Shown: in pieces, positions 24,231 to 36,277 of the stretch | Layout: every line of letters starts with the position of its first letter | Position numbering within the stretch: the stretch's first letter is position 1 | Origin: Marasmius tenuissimus | Lineage: Eukaryota; Basidiomycota; Agaricomycetes; Agaricales; Marasmiaceae | Assembly (NCBI GenBank): GCA_029532415.1 | Contig: JAQOTA010000060.1 | Span: 1,054,001 to 1,118,000 of the forward strand | Length of the DNA: 64,000 nucleotides | Reading direction: 5' to 3' | Notes under the pieces: model-generated | The model's input: the letters and a program-made list of their open reading frames with translations, nothing else | What the model was told of the DNA's origin: nothing | Databases searched by the model: none | Translations under genes and position numbers: made by a program

Positions 24231-25986
24231 TCATCGCGTTGTGACTGACGACATCCGGAATGCCGTCGAGGAAAGTAAGAACTCGTTAACTCGTTTTAAA
24301 GTATTTCTGGAAGGATTGGCTGTCGGACGGTCGGAAATGACCCACTCCAGTCTCGTCCGAATTGTAGATTTGTCTGGAATAATGTATCAAGTAATTGTAA
24401 TCATAGAACAGGGACGTTACTCACCGGGAACTTCGAGCTGATGTTCCTGACCCAAAACGAGTTCACCGTCGCCAGTGAAGAACTTCTGAAGGGCAGCGAC
24501 CGCTACGCCTACGCTAATATCGTTGCCCGTTGGGCACGATATACAAACTGAGGCACCGCGAGAAAGCTGGCTACCGATGAATTGCATGGAATGGGGAAGC
24601 ACAGTTTGCAGGAAATGCATTTGGCCTCTTTTCCCTTCGGGAAGGACTATTCGTAAAGTAGTCTCCTGTGGGTCAACATCTGCTGCCTCTTGCCGATTGT
24701 CCGAGTTTGATATCAAAACATATGCAGATGAGTCACCAGAACGCCCTATCTCGGTAGACACGTCTTCCAAAGACGACACCCGAATTCTATCTCGCACTTT
24801 GCTGATCCCGGTAGGCATTTTACCCTGTCGTGCGTCACTCCCGCACATCTTATTCACACCAACGACGGTCTCCTCGAGGGTAGGTCTGGAAGCCGAGAGA
24901 AGGGCGATGCGATGAGCCCAAAACTTGTCAGGGGTCAAGCCCTATGTACAGATGCTTCAGTTCAATGAGAGTTCCCGGATGGGTCACCCACTTACCTTCC
25001 CCCAGAGTTCATGATCGTCTCCTGAGCCTTGCACGTAAACAAAACCTCCCGTACGACGACCGAGACCATCCTCCAGCTGCCGGGATGCGGACACGCACAA
25101 AATCGGTATGAAGTTGACATCGTCGAGAGAGGGAAAACTGGAAGAAGCTGGTGTTTTCCAAATAGGACGTAAGGGTTTGGAGAGTTTGGGAATGGTGTAG
25201 CTAGATTTCTGTCTCGTACTGGGTATGAGCCATCGATCGAGGGCTGAAGAAAAAACTCACATAAAGAGATCCGGCCCATCCATCCAACAACCTCTCGATC
25301 TGCGCGTGCTCTTGCTTGCTGACAGAGAGAGGAGGTGTATGTAGTTCTGGGTCCCACTTGTTACTGCTTTCCTCAAGAAGCTCCGGGTACCTCAAAACCA
25401 TTGCTCGATTGATCACCGCACACCAAATCGGTAGAGTTTTGGAGAGGGCGTCCGGTATGCGTTTGCCAGCTCGTGTGGAATCAACTAACATGATGCTATA
25501 AAGGGCTCCTTGGAGAGCAATTTTGCGTTGGAGGCATCAAAACTCACCCTCCGGAATCTAGGATCACTGGTAAAAGATGCAAGTTGGGCCTCCGTAAATT
25601 GAATTGCCAGTTCGATGTATGACCATCGGTTGACTTGAAGTACGCAGGATGAGGGGCTGTCTGCTACACGTTGAGACAGTTCCAGATATTTTAGTTGCAA
25701 GTATCCTCACTATATCAGGGTCACAATACCAAGCTCCGCAACGAAGATTCGCTGAAATTCGAGAGATTCAGTTCGAGTAGAATCGCGTGGACAGACCGGT
25801 GAACTCACGAATGAGAGGAAGTTTCGGATATGCGGCGTGAACCTGGTTCACGAATTGAACATCTTCCTCTATGGAATGTAATCGGTTGTACAAATCCAGT
25901 GATTCTTTTCTGATATGTGCGAGCGCGCCTCCTTGTATGTCGAAGGAGGTTATCATGTCGTTGTGATGGGAGTTTGAGTTCATCAT
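24231..25986 (-). CDS. RIT1: Initiator tRNA 2'-O-ribosyl phosphate transferase (RIT1)
   Basis: Rit1 adds 2'-O-ribosyl phosphate at position 64 of initiator tRNA-Met, which keeps it out of elongation. The start MMNSNSHHNDM (ATG at 25986) leads to LYNRLHSIEEDVQFVNQVH. The family hallmark IMLVDSTRAGKRIPDALSK, followed by PIWCAVINRA, is at about 25495-25400. A later phosphatase-like loop reads CISCPTGNDISVGVAVAALQ (near 24530). After an intron with GTGAGT donor near 24425, the last exon reads KSTIRTRLEWVISDRPTANP and ends LLSSTAFRMSSVTTR, matching the conserved Rit1 C-terminus. Its stop (24231-24233) is only 9 bases from the RIM13 stop on the opposite strand. Confidence 0.88.
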
Positions 25987-26158
25987 GGGCGCCTGATGTT
26001 CAAGGAGCGTGGTCTAAGTGGTTGATATGACTACTAAAAAGAACGACATAAAGTTACGGATGAACGAGAACGGAAAATGGGATCCCAAGTAATATGGTAT
26101 TATCACAAAAAACAAGCTGTCCATGGCTTTCTAACATCAGCAACGTCCTATGAAACGC

Positions 26159-27439
26159 CTAATATCCTCCTGCTGGCGGGTAACCTCCTCTACCCCCAGG
26201 GCCCTTGCGATCATATAGCTGAGTCCCGCTGACACCTCCAACCAGCGATGCCGGCTTCCCTCCACCTCCACCATACTGGCCGAACTGGGCGTTAGGAGGC
26301 GCATAATGATACGAACTTCCAACGTCCTCCTCTGAGTAATCTCCAGCGGCCGCGGAGGCTGCTGAAGAGGTTTGGTAACCACCAGCGAGTAGTGGATCTT
26401 TGACTTCCCACACGGTCGCCTTCGAGCCGACGGAGAATTCAAGGTCCTCGCGCTGTGAGAATATTCATGTAAGTCCTCAAGGCGCTACAGAAACAACTGT
26501 TACGCACCGTGATACTATCCCAGTACTTGTACACCATCATGACACTCAGAAGCACACAAAGCTCTGCGAAGAAGAGGCCATCGATGTAATGTTGGATGGC
26601 ATCGCATATGGTCGTGCTGAATGCAAACAGCAACACCATGCCCACAACCCAGAATGCTGTTCCGAATATGATGTCTCCAATTGGCCATCTATCTTCCAGC
26701 GTACGGAAAACGAGGATGAGCTGTGAGACGATGTAAACCGCGACACAGATAATTGGCCAGATGATATAGATGATCCACAGGACAATAGGTTTCTCATACG
26801 AGAACCCAGCAATACCCTTGAAGACAGCAATGGCGAAGAAGAATCCAATCCCGAACAAGGCCAAGCATGAGATTCGGAGGACCCATAGAGAGAGCGGCGT
26901 TCCGTCTTCTGCGAATTGGAAGCCGACGAAGGCGTTGACCAGTATGCAAGCATACGCTGCGGCTATTAGACCCGTATATATCGCTGCAAACCACTGAGAT
27001 ATTCATAAGATCAGAATTTCAATGACGCGACGCGATGAGTGAAGTACGCACTGGATAAACTGCATGTGACGTTGGTATAATCCCTGAGTCCAAGAAGATT
27101 GCCAATAGCTGGATGACTGCGTATATCCAAAAGAACAGCACCATCTCCTTTCGTCCCACAGCGGTGTACTTGCTTCGTATGTGATAGATCATGATAGCGG
27201 TCATTATAATTGCGACAATGTGCACAAAGCAGGTGGCTAAAAAACGTCCTTTAGTCTCGATGAACTCGAAGCACGACTATGAGAACGAGCGCACAAGGTT
27301 GAAAGATCAAGGTGCCTCCTACGTCGACGTTTCTGCTGTAGCACGTTGGCTCAATGCCCTGCTCCGTCCCGACGAGCGGGCAAATAACCAACGCTGCTGT
27401 CTCGCATATCGAATCGAAAGAGCCAAATTGGACTCCCAT
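26159..27439 (-). CDS. CHS7: Chitin synthase export chaperone CHS7
   Basis: Chs7 is a seven-TM ER protein needed for export of class IV chitin synthase from the ER. The start [21 protein letters not shown] (ATG at 27439) and [21 protein letters not shown] are the family's N-terminal signature. The next exon reads [28 protein letters not shown], then further membrane spans ([60 protein letters not shown]), and YKYWDSIT. The hydrophilic C-terminal tail is Gly/Tyr/Pro-rich ([24 protein letters not shown]), as in basidiomycete Chs7. Three short introns are visible. Length and topology look complete. Confidence 0.92.
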
Positions 27440-27788
27440 GTCCCTTTTCTTTCACGGTGTTATTTCGACGGAGGATTTATATAAGCGGGAGAAAGAGAGA
27501 AGACAATGAAGGTAAAGGAAAAGGAAAAGAGGGGGGCGGCAACCGTCGACGTCGTTGGTGGTGATGGAGAGAACCGTTATTTGTTTTTGTTGTTCATCTC
27601 AGTGTATGTGCCGGCACGCCCTTGAAACTCCGCTGACACATTTTATGTGAATGTGGTCAAACCCCTCAAGTTGAGTACATGCTTCACAAAACATTTTCGA
27701 TGCTCATCAGTTCAGAATTGCAGTCCTCGCATCCGTTGTTCGCACATGTACTCGCTAGTAGTAATACCATACGTCGGGTCACAGCTCG

Positions 27789-29929
27789 TCAAGCTTTGTC
27801 ATTAACCCCAATCCATTGGTCAACGAAAGACTTGAGCTTCTTCTGCGTACGTTCTCCTTCCATCGTTGCTTTCACCTCCTAAGAAAGGTCGCTTAGCTAC
27901 GAGTTTCGAGTGGGAAAAATGCAAGTACCCAACCTTGTCCATGTTCCCCACGACGGAAATAAGCCCATCCCTCTGTTCTTGTGCCATTCGCCTTACATCA
28001 ACAACGTTTGGTGACGTCGAATACGGTTCAGACGTATTCAGCGGTGAATGTGCATAAACGGCGGAAAGAGCCGAGTTGTGGCTGGCCAGACTGGATAGGG
28101 AGGGAAAATCACCACGCAGCCCGTCTCCGTGAAGATGACACGCACAGAACGTTCAATTGAAATGACATTTCGTTCGCCCATCTCTCCTCTTGCTCTTCGA
28201 CGATATCCCTCCTCGCGTTCAAAGCTTCCAGCTCGGAAAAGACATCTCTACCGTCCAATAGTACTAGAGGCCCCGCATGCGGTGAACGAAAATCTGGCAC
28301 AGAGGGGAGTTATTTCCGTCGCAGAGCGAGTACGAGACTAACAATCGCACCTTTCATCGATCTCAGGAGGTCTGTTGCTTGGGACTGAAGAACAGAACGC
28401 CCCTTCTGGGCCATGGCAGGACCGGCCTGTGCTTGCGCATGCTCTTTCGCTTGACGAATATTCCCTGTGATGTTATCAACCTCCTCGCGAACTTTGTCGA
28501 CCAGAGTTAGGACGCGATCGGAATGGTCTGCGTTTTCTGTCAGTGCACCGTACAGCACACGAGAAGATGGCACGACGAGATTCTTGAGATTCCGGAGGGC
28601 CTACACAAGATTCGATCAAAGAACACAAAGAGCCAAATCTTACCGCACCTTCTCCAATGCAGATATTCTCGTATCTACAAGTACCTCCTGATCCCGGCAC
28701 CAAGCTACCTCCAGCTCCTGTTGCACAAGAGCGAGCGCTGGTGTCGAGGGGGTTCGCGTCACGTCGTCCTGTTTGAGCTTCAGACACTGCAGGATTTCGG
28801 AGACCTCACTATCGGAGTTGTCTACTATACGAGCAAGCGTGACTAGTTCTTCGGCCAAGGCGGCGTCCTGTATACTCTGCCGTTCTGGTTGTATACCTTG
28901 CAACGAGTTGATTAGGTGCCCAGCTTGTAATTCCATGTCCATCTGAGATGGTATGCAAGTCGATTTGACCCCCTCGATCGCCTGGATGGCACGTTTATAT
29001 TGATCCACAACTGCTTTACGCTGAGAAGACATCCGGAAAAGAAGTGCGGACCCTTTGATGAGTGAGTTAACGTCAAATAAGAAAATGTCCAAGAAACACG
29101 ATGAACCTTCATCGCTGCTCGATTCGGGCACAGTATCCAGAAGTTTCATGGCGCAATACTTGGCAGTGGAGACAGCAGCATCTACCTGCAGGACCATTAG
29201 TAGGTGAACACAGGTACGAAGCAAGGAACACGCACCTCAGTCGACAACTCAGCCAAACGATCCTGGACTGTGCTATTTTCGATGCGTATCTGCTCCAATT
29301 CAAACCTGGTCTGTCTTAATGAATTTGAGAGTCTACTGTCGATTGTTCTAAAGAATGATGGTCAGCTATGAACGCGTCGCACGAGGTGAGCACACCAACT
29401 GAGTTTGATGTATGCACTTGCTAAGGATGGCGACCTCGTTTTCTAGGGTAAATCTCAAGTTGTTGAGGAGAGTCAAGTATTCTCTGTCCTGAGCGCGTCA
29501 ACAAATGTCCGGAACGTCCAACGGCCAGCGACTAACGTGCCTCTGTCTGCCAGAAGTGATGTAGTTTGGTAGGATTGGCTCCCAGAGACTTGTAAATTCT
29601 ACTTTTGTCTCCGTTCCAGGTTGTTTCAACCTACCTCAAAGAATCAGAATACTCGTTTGCAGGTACAGGTTAGCTACGCACCCATTTACTTCTTCATCCT
29701 CGAGTGCAATTGTCGATAACGCTGCTCTAATCCTGGCGGCCTCGCCCAATTCATATGTCCCTTCTGAGGGATAAACTGTAGAAATTTGGGATGCTAGCCA
29801 GTCAAACAACCGTTTCCCTCCTTCCAGTTCCAGCGCCCATTCCAAATCTGGAGGGCTAATTTGGGGTCCCCCAAGGGACGACACTATGGATGTGACCTTC
29901 GTGATCGAACCTGGTTCCGGCATCTGCAT
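27789..29929 (-). CDS. Augmin complex subunit 3-like coiled-coil protein
   Basis: Predicted coiled-coil protein of about 550 residues. It starts MQMPEPGSITKVTSIVSSLG (ATG at 29929). The N-terminal phrase PPDLEWALELEGGKRLFDWL resembles the HAUS3 N-terminal domain (FDWLF..FL.WF). Long helices follow: LNNLRFTLENEVAILSKC, RFELEQIRIENSTVQDRLAELS, then SQRKAVVDQYKRAIQAIEG. The C-terminal exons read PLVLLDGRDVFSELEAL, RRMAQEQRDGLISVVGNMDK and, last, KKLKSFVDQWIGVNDKA. About eight introns are needed and fit in frame. If correct, it would recruit gamma-tubulin to spindle microtubules for branching nucleation. The assignment is by resemblance only; another spindle or kinetochore coiled-coil protein is possible. 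Confidence 0.6.
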
Positions 29930-30190
29930 TATTCGAGTGATTCCGGAGCCGATGGACGCGTATAACACGCAGAGTGAATTGTTTAGAGCGGCTTCTGAGT
30001 CATCTCAGTGCGAGATACTGTGGCGGTTTGGGAGACGATTGCATTGGTGCTCGGATAAGATGATCCGGGAAATTGTTATCAGATAAGATGACTCGGGCTG
30101 ATGATTCATCTTATCAGTCAGACATTTCAATCTGGTCTAATCTGGTCTCCCCCCGTCACCCTCACCTCTTCCTTTTTGCCGGTATTCGTC

Positions 30191-30199
30191 GTATATAAA
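30191..30199 (+). promoter_or_regulatory. TATA box of the AIF-like gene
   Basis: GTATATAAA lies about 150 bases upstream of the ATG at 30346. A start site some 30 bases downstream would give a leader of about 120 nucleotides without any ATG. The 417-base gap to the augmin-like gene (minus strand, ATG at 29929) is a divergent promoter. Confidence 0.55.
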
Positions 30200-30345
30200 C
30201 ATTCGAACGAGATGTCTTCGAACATCAGAGCCTGTACTCAGTGCTCCGCAGATCTACAATCATTCTACGTCAAGTTGCTCGCCTCTCTCGGTCGTACCCA
30301 TCGACCAAGACCAGAACGTGGACCAGTACTCATAGAGCATTCTCG

Positions 30346-31906
30346 ATGACTCGACCAAATATCGTCGTGGTAGGGGGAAGCTATGTCGGTAGGTATCCCT
30401 CGTCCCATACACTGACTGATTGTCATTGATTCCCAATTCTTTCAATAAGGAGCCAAGGTCGTGGACTTCCTCGCCCCCATTGTCCACGAAAGTCACGATA
30501 TAATTCTTATAGAGAAGAACAGTCATTTCCAGGTGAGGACTTTATCTTGGCCGTGACTCTGTGCACTCACATTCTCGCAGCATCTTTTTGCTTTTCCTCG
30601 AATCGGTGTTGTGCCCTCTTTTGAACACAAGGCCTTCATTCCATTCGGTCCAGCATTTTTCAAGGCGGTCGATAAATACGCGTCTTCAGACGCGTCGTCA
30701 AGATCACCTTCTTCTGCTATACGGATACATAATGGAACAGTGAAGTCGGTCGAACCAACACGCGTCATTCTCGAGAAGGGAGACCCCATACCATATGAGT
30801 TTCTGGTTATGGCCACAGGGATGGGTCGCCCGGAAACAATGGACAAAGAGACAGGCATTCACATCGCTCGGTCCAGTCAGCAGGGCATTTCTCGTGCAAA
30901 GAAGGTTTTGGTAGTCGGCGGTGGCGCGTTTGGCGTTCGTATGTCTACATTTCATCTTTCGTAGCGCGAACTTGGACGTTAACTCTTCTGGTTTCACAAG
31001 AGGTGGCAACCGATATCAAGACGTACGTTCCTACCAAGGACAAACACATTACGCTGGTACACTCTCGTGACCGCCTTCTCAATCGTTTTGGGCCGGCACT
31101 ACATGATGTTGTCATGAAGAGGTGTAAGGAACTCGAAATAGACGTTATTCTAGGAAATCGGATTGTTATTCCTCCGACCGGATTTCTGGAGAACGAAGGA
31201 GAATTTGAAGTCAAGCTAACGAGTGGTGGGTCTGTCAAAGCGGACCTCGTCGTACGTGGTCTTCAAATTCTCTCTGGGTGGCATGTACTGAACAAATACC
31301 CCAGATCCTCACTACAGGTTCTGTCGTCCCACTCTCCTCTCCACTACAGACCCTTTCCCCCGAATCTATCGACCCGGTCACAAAGTACATCAAGGTCAAG
31401 CCTACTCTCCAGATCGATTGCTTGGCTCCTTACGATAACGTGTTTGCGATCGGCGATGTTGCAGACACAGGTGCGCACAAGGCAGCGAGGCCAGGTGGTG
31501 TACAGGCAGAGATTGTAGCGCGCAACATTGGAATGCTGATACGAGCAAAGAAGCAAACGGGAGGGGAGGCGAATGGCAACGGAAGTGTCGATGGGCGCCA
31601 GCTGGCCGAGGACGGGGTCGCTGGTTCTCGGGATGCCCTTGAAGTTTACACCCCTGACGTGCCAAGTATACATATGAGTTTAGGTCTTGTAAGTCCACTT
31701 TCATCATGATACGGGGGACTCTGCCCATTCACTCACTCTATGTTTACTTTCAGGACAAAGGCGTCATATTCCAGAATAGTGGTCCATGTGGAGAAGGGGG
31801 TCCCATCATCCGCCATGAAGACACTCCCCAGGATATTGCAACTCTCATGAGCTACTCGAGGTGGTGGACCATGCGAGCAGAGGGTATTGATGATTACTAT
31901 TCATAA
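30346..31906 (+). CDS. AIF/AMID-type FAD-dependent oxidoreductase
   Basis: Pyridine-nucleotide disulphide oxidoreductase of the AIFM2/FSP1-like group, an NAD(P)H-oxidising flavoprotein acting on quinones or other acceptors. From the ATG at 30346, MTRPNIVVVGGSYVG gives the FAD-binding beta-alpha-beta (G-G-S-Y-V-G). A second dinucleotide fold reads KKVLVVGGGAFGV joined to EVATDIKTYVP. The C-terminal FAD motif is NVFAIGDVADTGAHKAARPGG, and the end is RWWTMRAEGIDDYYS. Five introns are consistent in frame, one between VKADLV and ILTTGSVVPL. Upstream of the ATG the same frame stays open back to 30199 and encodes an Arg/Ser-rich stretch (see findings). Cellular role beyond redox chemistry is not predictable. 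Confidence 0.87.
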
Positions 31907-32476
31907 TAATTCTTATTCACTTGTACGTGGAGTACTGCCCAATCATGAACGTGCGATTTTGCATCATCTCAGTCACAAGTTACTATTAGGTTACAATTCA
32001 CTATGCTCACCATACTATACCATCGATCAGTGTTTACAGTCGACGAGTTCAGCGATTAGTCTGGCCTCGGGCAGCTGACGACATCAAAGCGCAATTATCG
32101 ATCTAACGAAACAGCAAAACTGAGGCTTCAATCATGTTGTAGTTCAACCCTCAGCATCTCAAGAGCCCGATGAGGTGAACTTCACCGTGTTCCTTTCACT
32201 ACAACATTTTGATCGCCATCTTCAAGTTTATCGCGCTGGTAGAAACTACACGATGTATACCCTTGACAGGACCACAAGTATGTCCAACGATGTTTTGGGG
32301 ATCTGTTAAATAGCGCTCTAACCTAAGTACATATTCAAGCCCTGTCGAAACCGCGGCCCGCCATGCTGCAATCTTTGAGAGACGGTCAGATGATGAGGGC
32401 TACGGCAAGCACGCCTTATTATTTATAAGCTTAAGTCTCATCTTCATGCTTATTCTTTCCATCCAATCCTTTCGCA
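31907..32476. other. Intergenic, promoter of the aldo-keto reductase
   Basis: No coding signal seen. A TATA-like TTATTTATAAGC lies near 32418, about 55 bases before the aldo-keto reductase ATG. Confidence 0.5.
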
Positions 32477-33591
32477 ATGCCCAACGCGGACTCAACAATC
32501 CCCAAGAAGGTCAATGGTCTGACCATCATCCTGGGTATGGGCAACATTGGCGACCCAGACAACTACATGGTTCGCTTCCCTACCGCGGATTCCGCGAAAG
32601 CGTATCTATCTGCATACGCTAAACGGGGATACCGCCAACTTGACAGTGCAAGAAATTATCCTCCCGGTGCTCCGGAGACTTGTGAACCGGTTATGGGAGA
32701 GGCCTTGGAGCTGATCAACGCGGAAGAAACAAAAGGAGCAGGACTTCTGAGCAGTGTACCATTCATCGTGGACACCAAGCTCCGATACAAACCGCCGAAT
32801 ACCCATTCTGCCGAGATGGTCGAGAAGAGCATCCGTGAATCCCTCGTCGCGCTACGCCTTGACAAGGTGCATATCGAATACCTACATAGCATCGACACAA
32901 CTTCCGATACTCGTGAGACGTGTCGGGCGATGGATGAAGCCTTCTGTGCTGCGAAATTCGAGAAGTTCGGCCTTTGTAGTGCCACCGTTCAACAACTCGA
33001 CAAGTTCTTTCAGGCGTGCGAGCAACAGAAACTGACCGTGCGCCCGACGGTATACCAGGGGGAGTACAACCTCTTGACAAGAGGTCACGAGGAGATGGAG
33101 AAAGCACGAGAGTATGGAATGCCATTTTACGCGTTCAGCCCTGCCGGGGGAGGACTATTGAATTCGATGCAGTATAGGGAACGGGATGGTGGTAGATTCG
33201 ATATAACCGTGCGTACATTTCGTGCCCACTCCTCCGCATGAACGTCGATCACATCTCCCAGACGAAAATGGGGCAATCGTACCACGACTACTGGTACGGC
33301 TCTCCTCACCTCATGCAAGCCGCGCAGTCTCTTCGAGACCTCAGCGAAGCGCATAGCCTCAGCGGTCATCACATGGCGCTTCGCTGGATCGTCTGGCACT
33401 CAAAACTCTCAGGCGCACACGGTGATGGTATCATTTTGGGAGCATCGAGCATCGAGCAGCTCAATTCCAATCTAGATGCGATCGAGAGCGGTCCACTGCC
33501 CAAGGAAGTATCGGGGGCTATCGAGGACATATGGTCAGCATTCAAACGTGCAAAAGCAGGAGAAGGAGAAGGGGAAAATAGGGTCGAGTAG
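32477..33591 (+). CDS. Aldo-keto reductase
   Basis: NADPH-dependent TIM-barrel reductase. It starts MPNADSTIPKKVNGLTIILGMGNIGDP. The catalytic tetrad is visible: Asp and Tyr in LDSARNYPPG (near 32650), Lys in VDTKLRY (near 32785) and His in EYLHSID (near 32885). Cofactor-site phrases follow: FGLCSATVQQLDKF, YQGEYNLLTRG, FYAFSPAGGGLL and IILGASSIEQLNSNL. One intron near 33210-33265 (GTGCGTACATT..CCCAG) joins FDIT to the KMGQSYHDYWYG exon. The two-exon length, about 350 residues, fits AKR7-like aldehyde reductases, though this family name is an inference. Likely cytosolic aldehyde or ketone reduction. Confidence 0.9.
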
Positions 33592-35239
33592 AGAAAGCCT
33601 ACAGTGTCAACTGTTTACGTTCACTGCAATAAACGTTGCCACTTGCGAGCGAATACCACCCCGGCGTAGAGCTCCTCCGTTTCGCTGCTTCGGCTCATTC
33701 CGACGAAACAGTGGCGGAAATTATTCATCAGTGACTTGATATAAATGTGAGTCTGTTGCACAGTCCTCGGGTCTCGGGTTCCACAAGATTGCTAATGTAA
33801 TTCTCTTCGGGGCAGAGCTCATATCACAATGAAGAACAACCAAAGAATAGACTGAGCAACACTTGTAAGCTTCAAACGTTCTCAAAATAGACAGCTTACT
33901 CAATTTCCGACTTCAAACGAGTACCCAGCAAACCGGACACCTACGATTGCTCTCAACCTCATGTTCGAAATGAGCTTGGATCTCCCTGCCTGTCCTTTGC
34001 CTCTCGGGAGGTCCCGCCCGCTCTAGGTGATCTGGACATAGCTGTTTGGAATGCGTTCGCGCCTCGCACTCAAATGAATATGGTCGTTACTCGTTCTTGA
34101 ATAGTACTGTTCCTCGGACTTCGCCGAATGAAACCTAGCCCCCACCAGCCTCTGTCTTTGCTCGGCTTTCGTACATCCAAGGCAAATTCCTGTCAAGGTG
34201 CCTCCACAGGATGCTGAAATGTGCCCTAATCTGTCTCGAAAGATCGGGAGTCGTGAGTACATCCGACTAGTCGGTCAAGCGCAAACAGCGTTAGTGGCGA
34301 TGTCTGCTGCGTGCACGGAGCTTGTTGAAATCGGAGACAGTCATCCGAGCTGCATGCGGGGGTGTTCAAGAACAGCTTTGATATTCCCTGTCGTCCATGT
34401 CCTGTTCACAGTCACATTGACGAATGGCGTGAGACGGCCCCGGAACTGGCTACATACAGGATGCATGGGTCATCGATGCATACGGTATGCTGGAATCGTC
34501 ATTCTCCATCGTCTCCATAAACCCACTCCTTCCTACTCCATCATGTTGAATATCGATCTCTCAGCTGTCCAGGGACTTGACAATGAGTGCGCCGATTCCG
34601 AGGGAGTCTGAAAGATCGAGCTCAAGTTTGAGCTACAGCCCACATAGTTATACCTCCGAAGAGGCTGCATCAGGGTTATATATTAGCCGTGCTGTGCATT
34701 GGGCGTCTGTGCGAAAGGTTGTGACGCATTTCTTCGGCGTGTCTACACCTTTCAAGCTGCAGCTGAGTCTGTCCACGAACTTGCTGCCACATTGTTACAG
34801 TAAAGAACGATTATCTGATAGTAGTCACGCCGGGCCCGGTAGAGCCGCGAAAGCTGTAGATGATCGTGGCATATGCACCCCATCTGGCCAAGTCCTTTTT
34901 CATTTTCTCGCACCGCTATATTCAGCCCTCAAACAACGGATTACAAGGCCACCTCTCCTACACCATGCCTCACAATAATGATATACATCCTAATCCAAGA
35001 TCTTACCGTTGTCGTCCAGTTGTCCGGTGTAAAATCGAGGTATCCACACCGAAGGCCCTGCTCAGATGCCAAGGCACCAACCGAATTGAAAGCTGTTGAA
35101 TGCAGCCGCTACCTATTTTTGCTATAAGTAACAGCATGTGTTTCCTATATAAACGAGGACTGTTGATATTCACACCTGCTCCATCCCGCCGCTCAACCCG
35201 CCACTTCAACAGCTATCCCTCGCACTGTATCCCTTCACG
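33592..35239. other. Intergenic stretch, no supported gene
   Basis: 1.65 kb with only short, unconvincing reading frames. One plus-strand frame from the ATG at 34583 (MSAPIPRESERSSSSLSYSP) is Ser-rich but has no continuation I trust. A TATA box, CCTATATAAACG (near 35145), sits about 95 bases before the C2 gene ATG. Confidence 0.5.
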
Positions 35240-36277
35240 ATGTCCAGAACGTCCTCGTCAACAGAAGCATCATCCAACACACCGTCTATATCACCTGCAT
35301 CATCGAGTCTGAGGGTTCATTTTGACGCTCCCACTACGTGCGTCGGCCGTATTAGCAAACGAAAAGTTCAACCAACTTACAGTTGAGCAAACAGGGAAAT
35401 AGGAAAGAGATTTCTACAGTTCCATGGTGCGTCGCGCGGACATCCTCGTGGTTGCCGGTGCTTTGTAACTCACGTCGCCACCAGTCATATCAGCAGGTCT
35501 TTCAGAGAAGGCATCTGGGAAGAGACCGGCCTCATCATTCGTCGAGATGTCATATGGGAATGGGAAGAGCGTCTACACCACATCCACCGTGAACTGCAAG
35601 ACCTCCGATCCGATATGGCATGATAACTTGGGACCGTGAGTGCTGCTATATCTTGGTCGAGTTCGCCTTGGTACTCAAATCCATGTTGTAGAGTATGGCT
35701 CAAGGAGGATGCCTTCATAACTTTCAGAGTCAGACACAGAACGATACCAATGCTAAAGGCCTCGACAATTGCGTCAACCAGGGCTTATCGGGTTCATGAA
35801 TTGATCGACCAACAGAAAGATTTGTACGATCTTAAGTCAAGTGTGTTTTACTCCAGCTTTCTATAATGAACGTTCCAATAACACGTTCATCAATTAGCGA
35901 TCCAACTCCCCCTCGAATTTACCTCTTCATCGCCACCGACGTCTCCCAACGAAACCAAGAGAACCAAGGCTCTCGGCGCCCAGACCAATATCAAGTACCT
36001 GACCATAAACCTTCGGTCTCCTTCGTCAACCGAATCGGCCACTGAAGAAGTAGCCAAGGCCCATGCACGACGTAACAGTATCCGCCACGAGCAGCAGCAC
36101 ACGCCCGTCACCACCGCCGTACTGCCTCCTGCCACGTTGAAATCGTCCGACACTGACAGCGGGGAGGACCTTCGCTTGGCCATTGACAGAAAAGCTGCTC
36201 TCGAGTTACAAGGCGAAGCGAAGCAAATCGAAACGATTGCGATCGTACCAACCATCATTTGCACGTCACCAAATTGA
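35240..36277 (+). CDS. C2-domain protein
   Basis: A small gene visible only after splicing. Exon 1 reads MSRTSSSTEASSNTPSISPA and ends LRVHFDAPTT. The next exons join as EIGKRFLQFH, then VISAGLSEKASGKRPASSFV with EMSYGNGKSVYTTSTVN and CKTSDPIWHDNLGP, then VWLKEDAFITFRVRHRTIPM. The phrase T-x-V-x-x-K-T-S-D-P-I-W followed by ITFRVRHR is the core of a C2 beta-sandwich. The last exon is hydrophilic (TSSSPPTSPNETKRTKALG) and ends AIVPTIICTSPN with TGA at 36275. Probably a peripheral membrane or lipid-binding adaptor. No second domain is seen; calcium-binding acidic loops are not obvious. Total about 265 residues. Confidence 0.65.

Noticed and set aside
25988..26030. tRNA-like GTGGTCTAAGTGGTT string
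   Set aside because: It recalls a D-arm start, but no matching acceptor stem, anticodon stem or T-loop follows.
33592..35239. Several 60-137 codon frames between the aldo-keto reductase and C2 genes
   Set aside because: None extends by splicing into anything recognisable, and composition looks non-coding.
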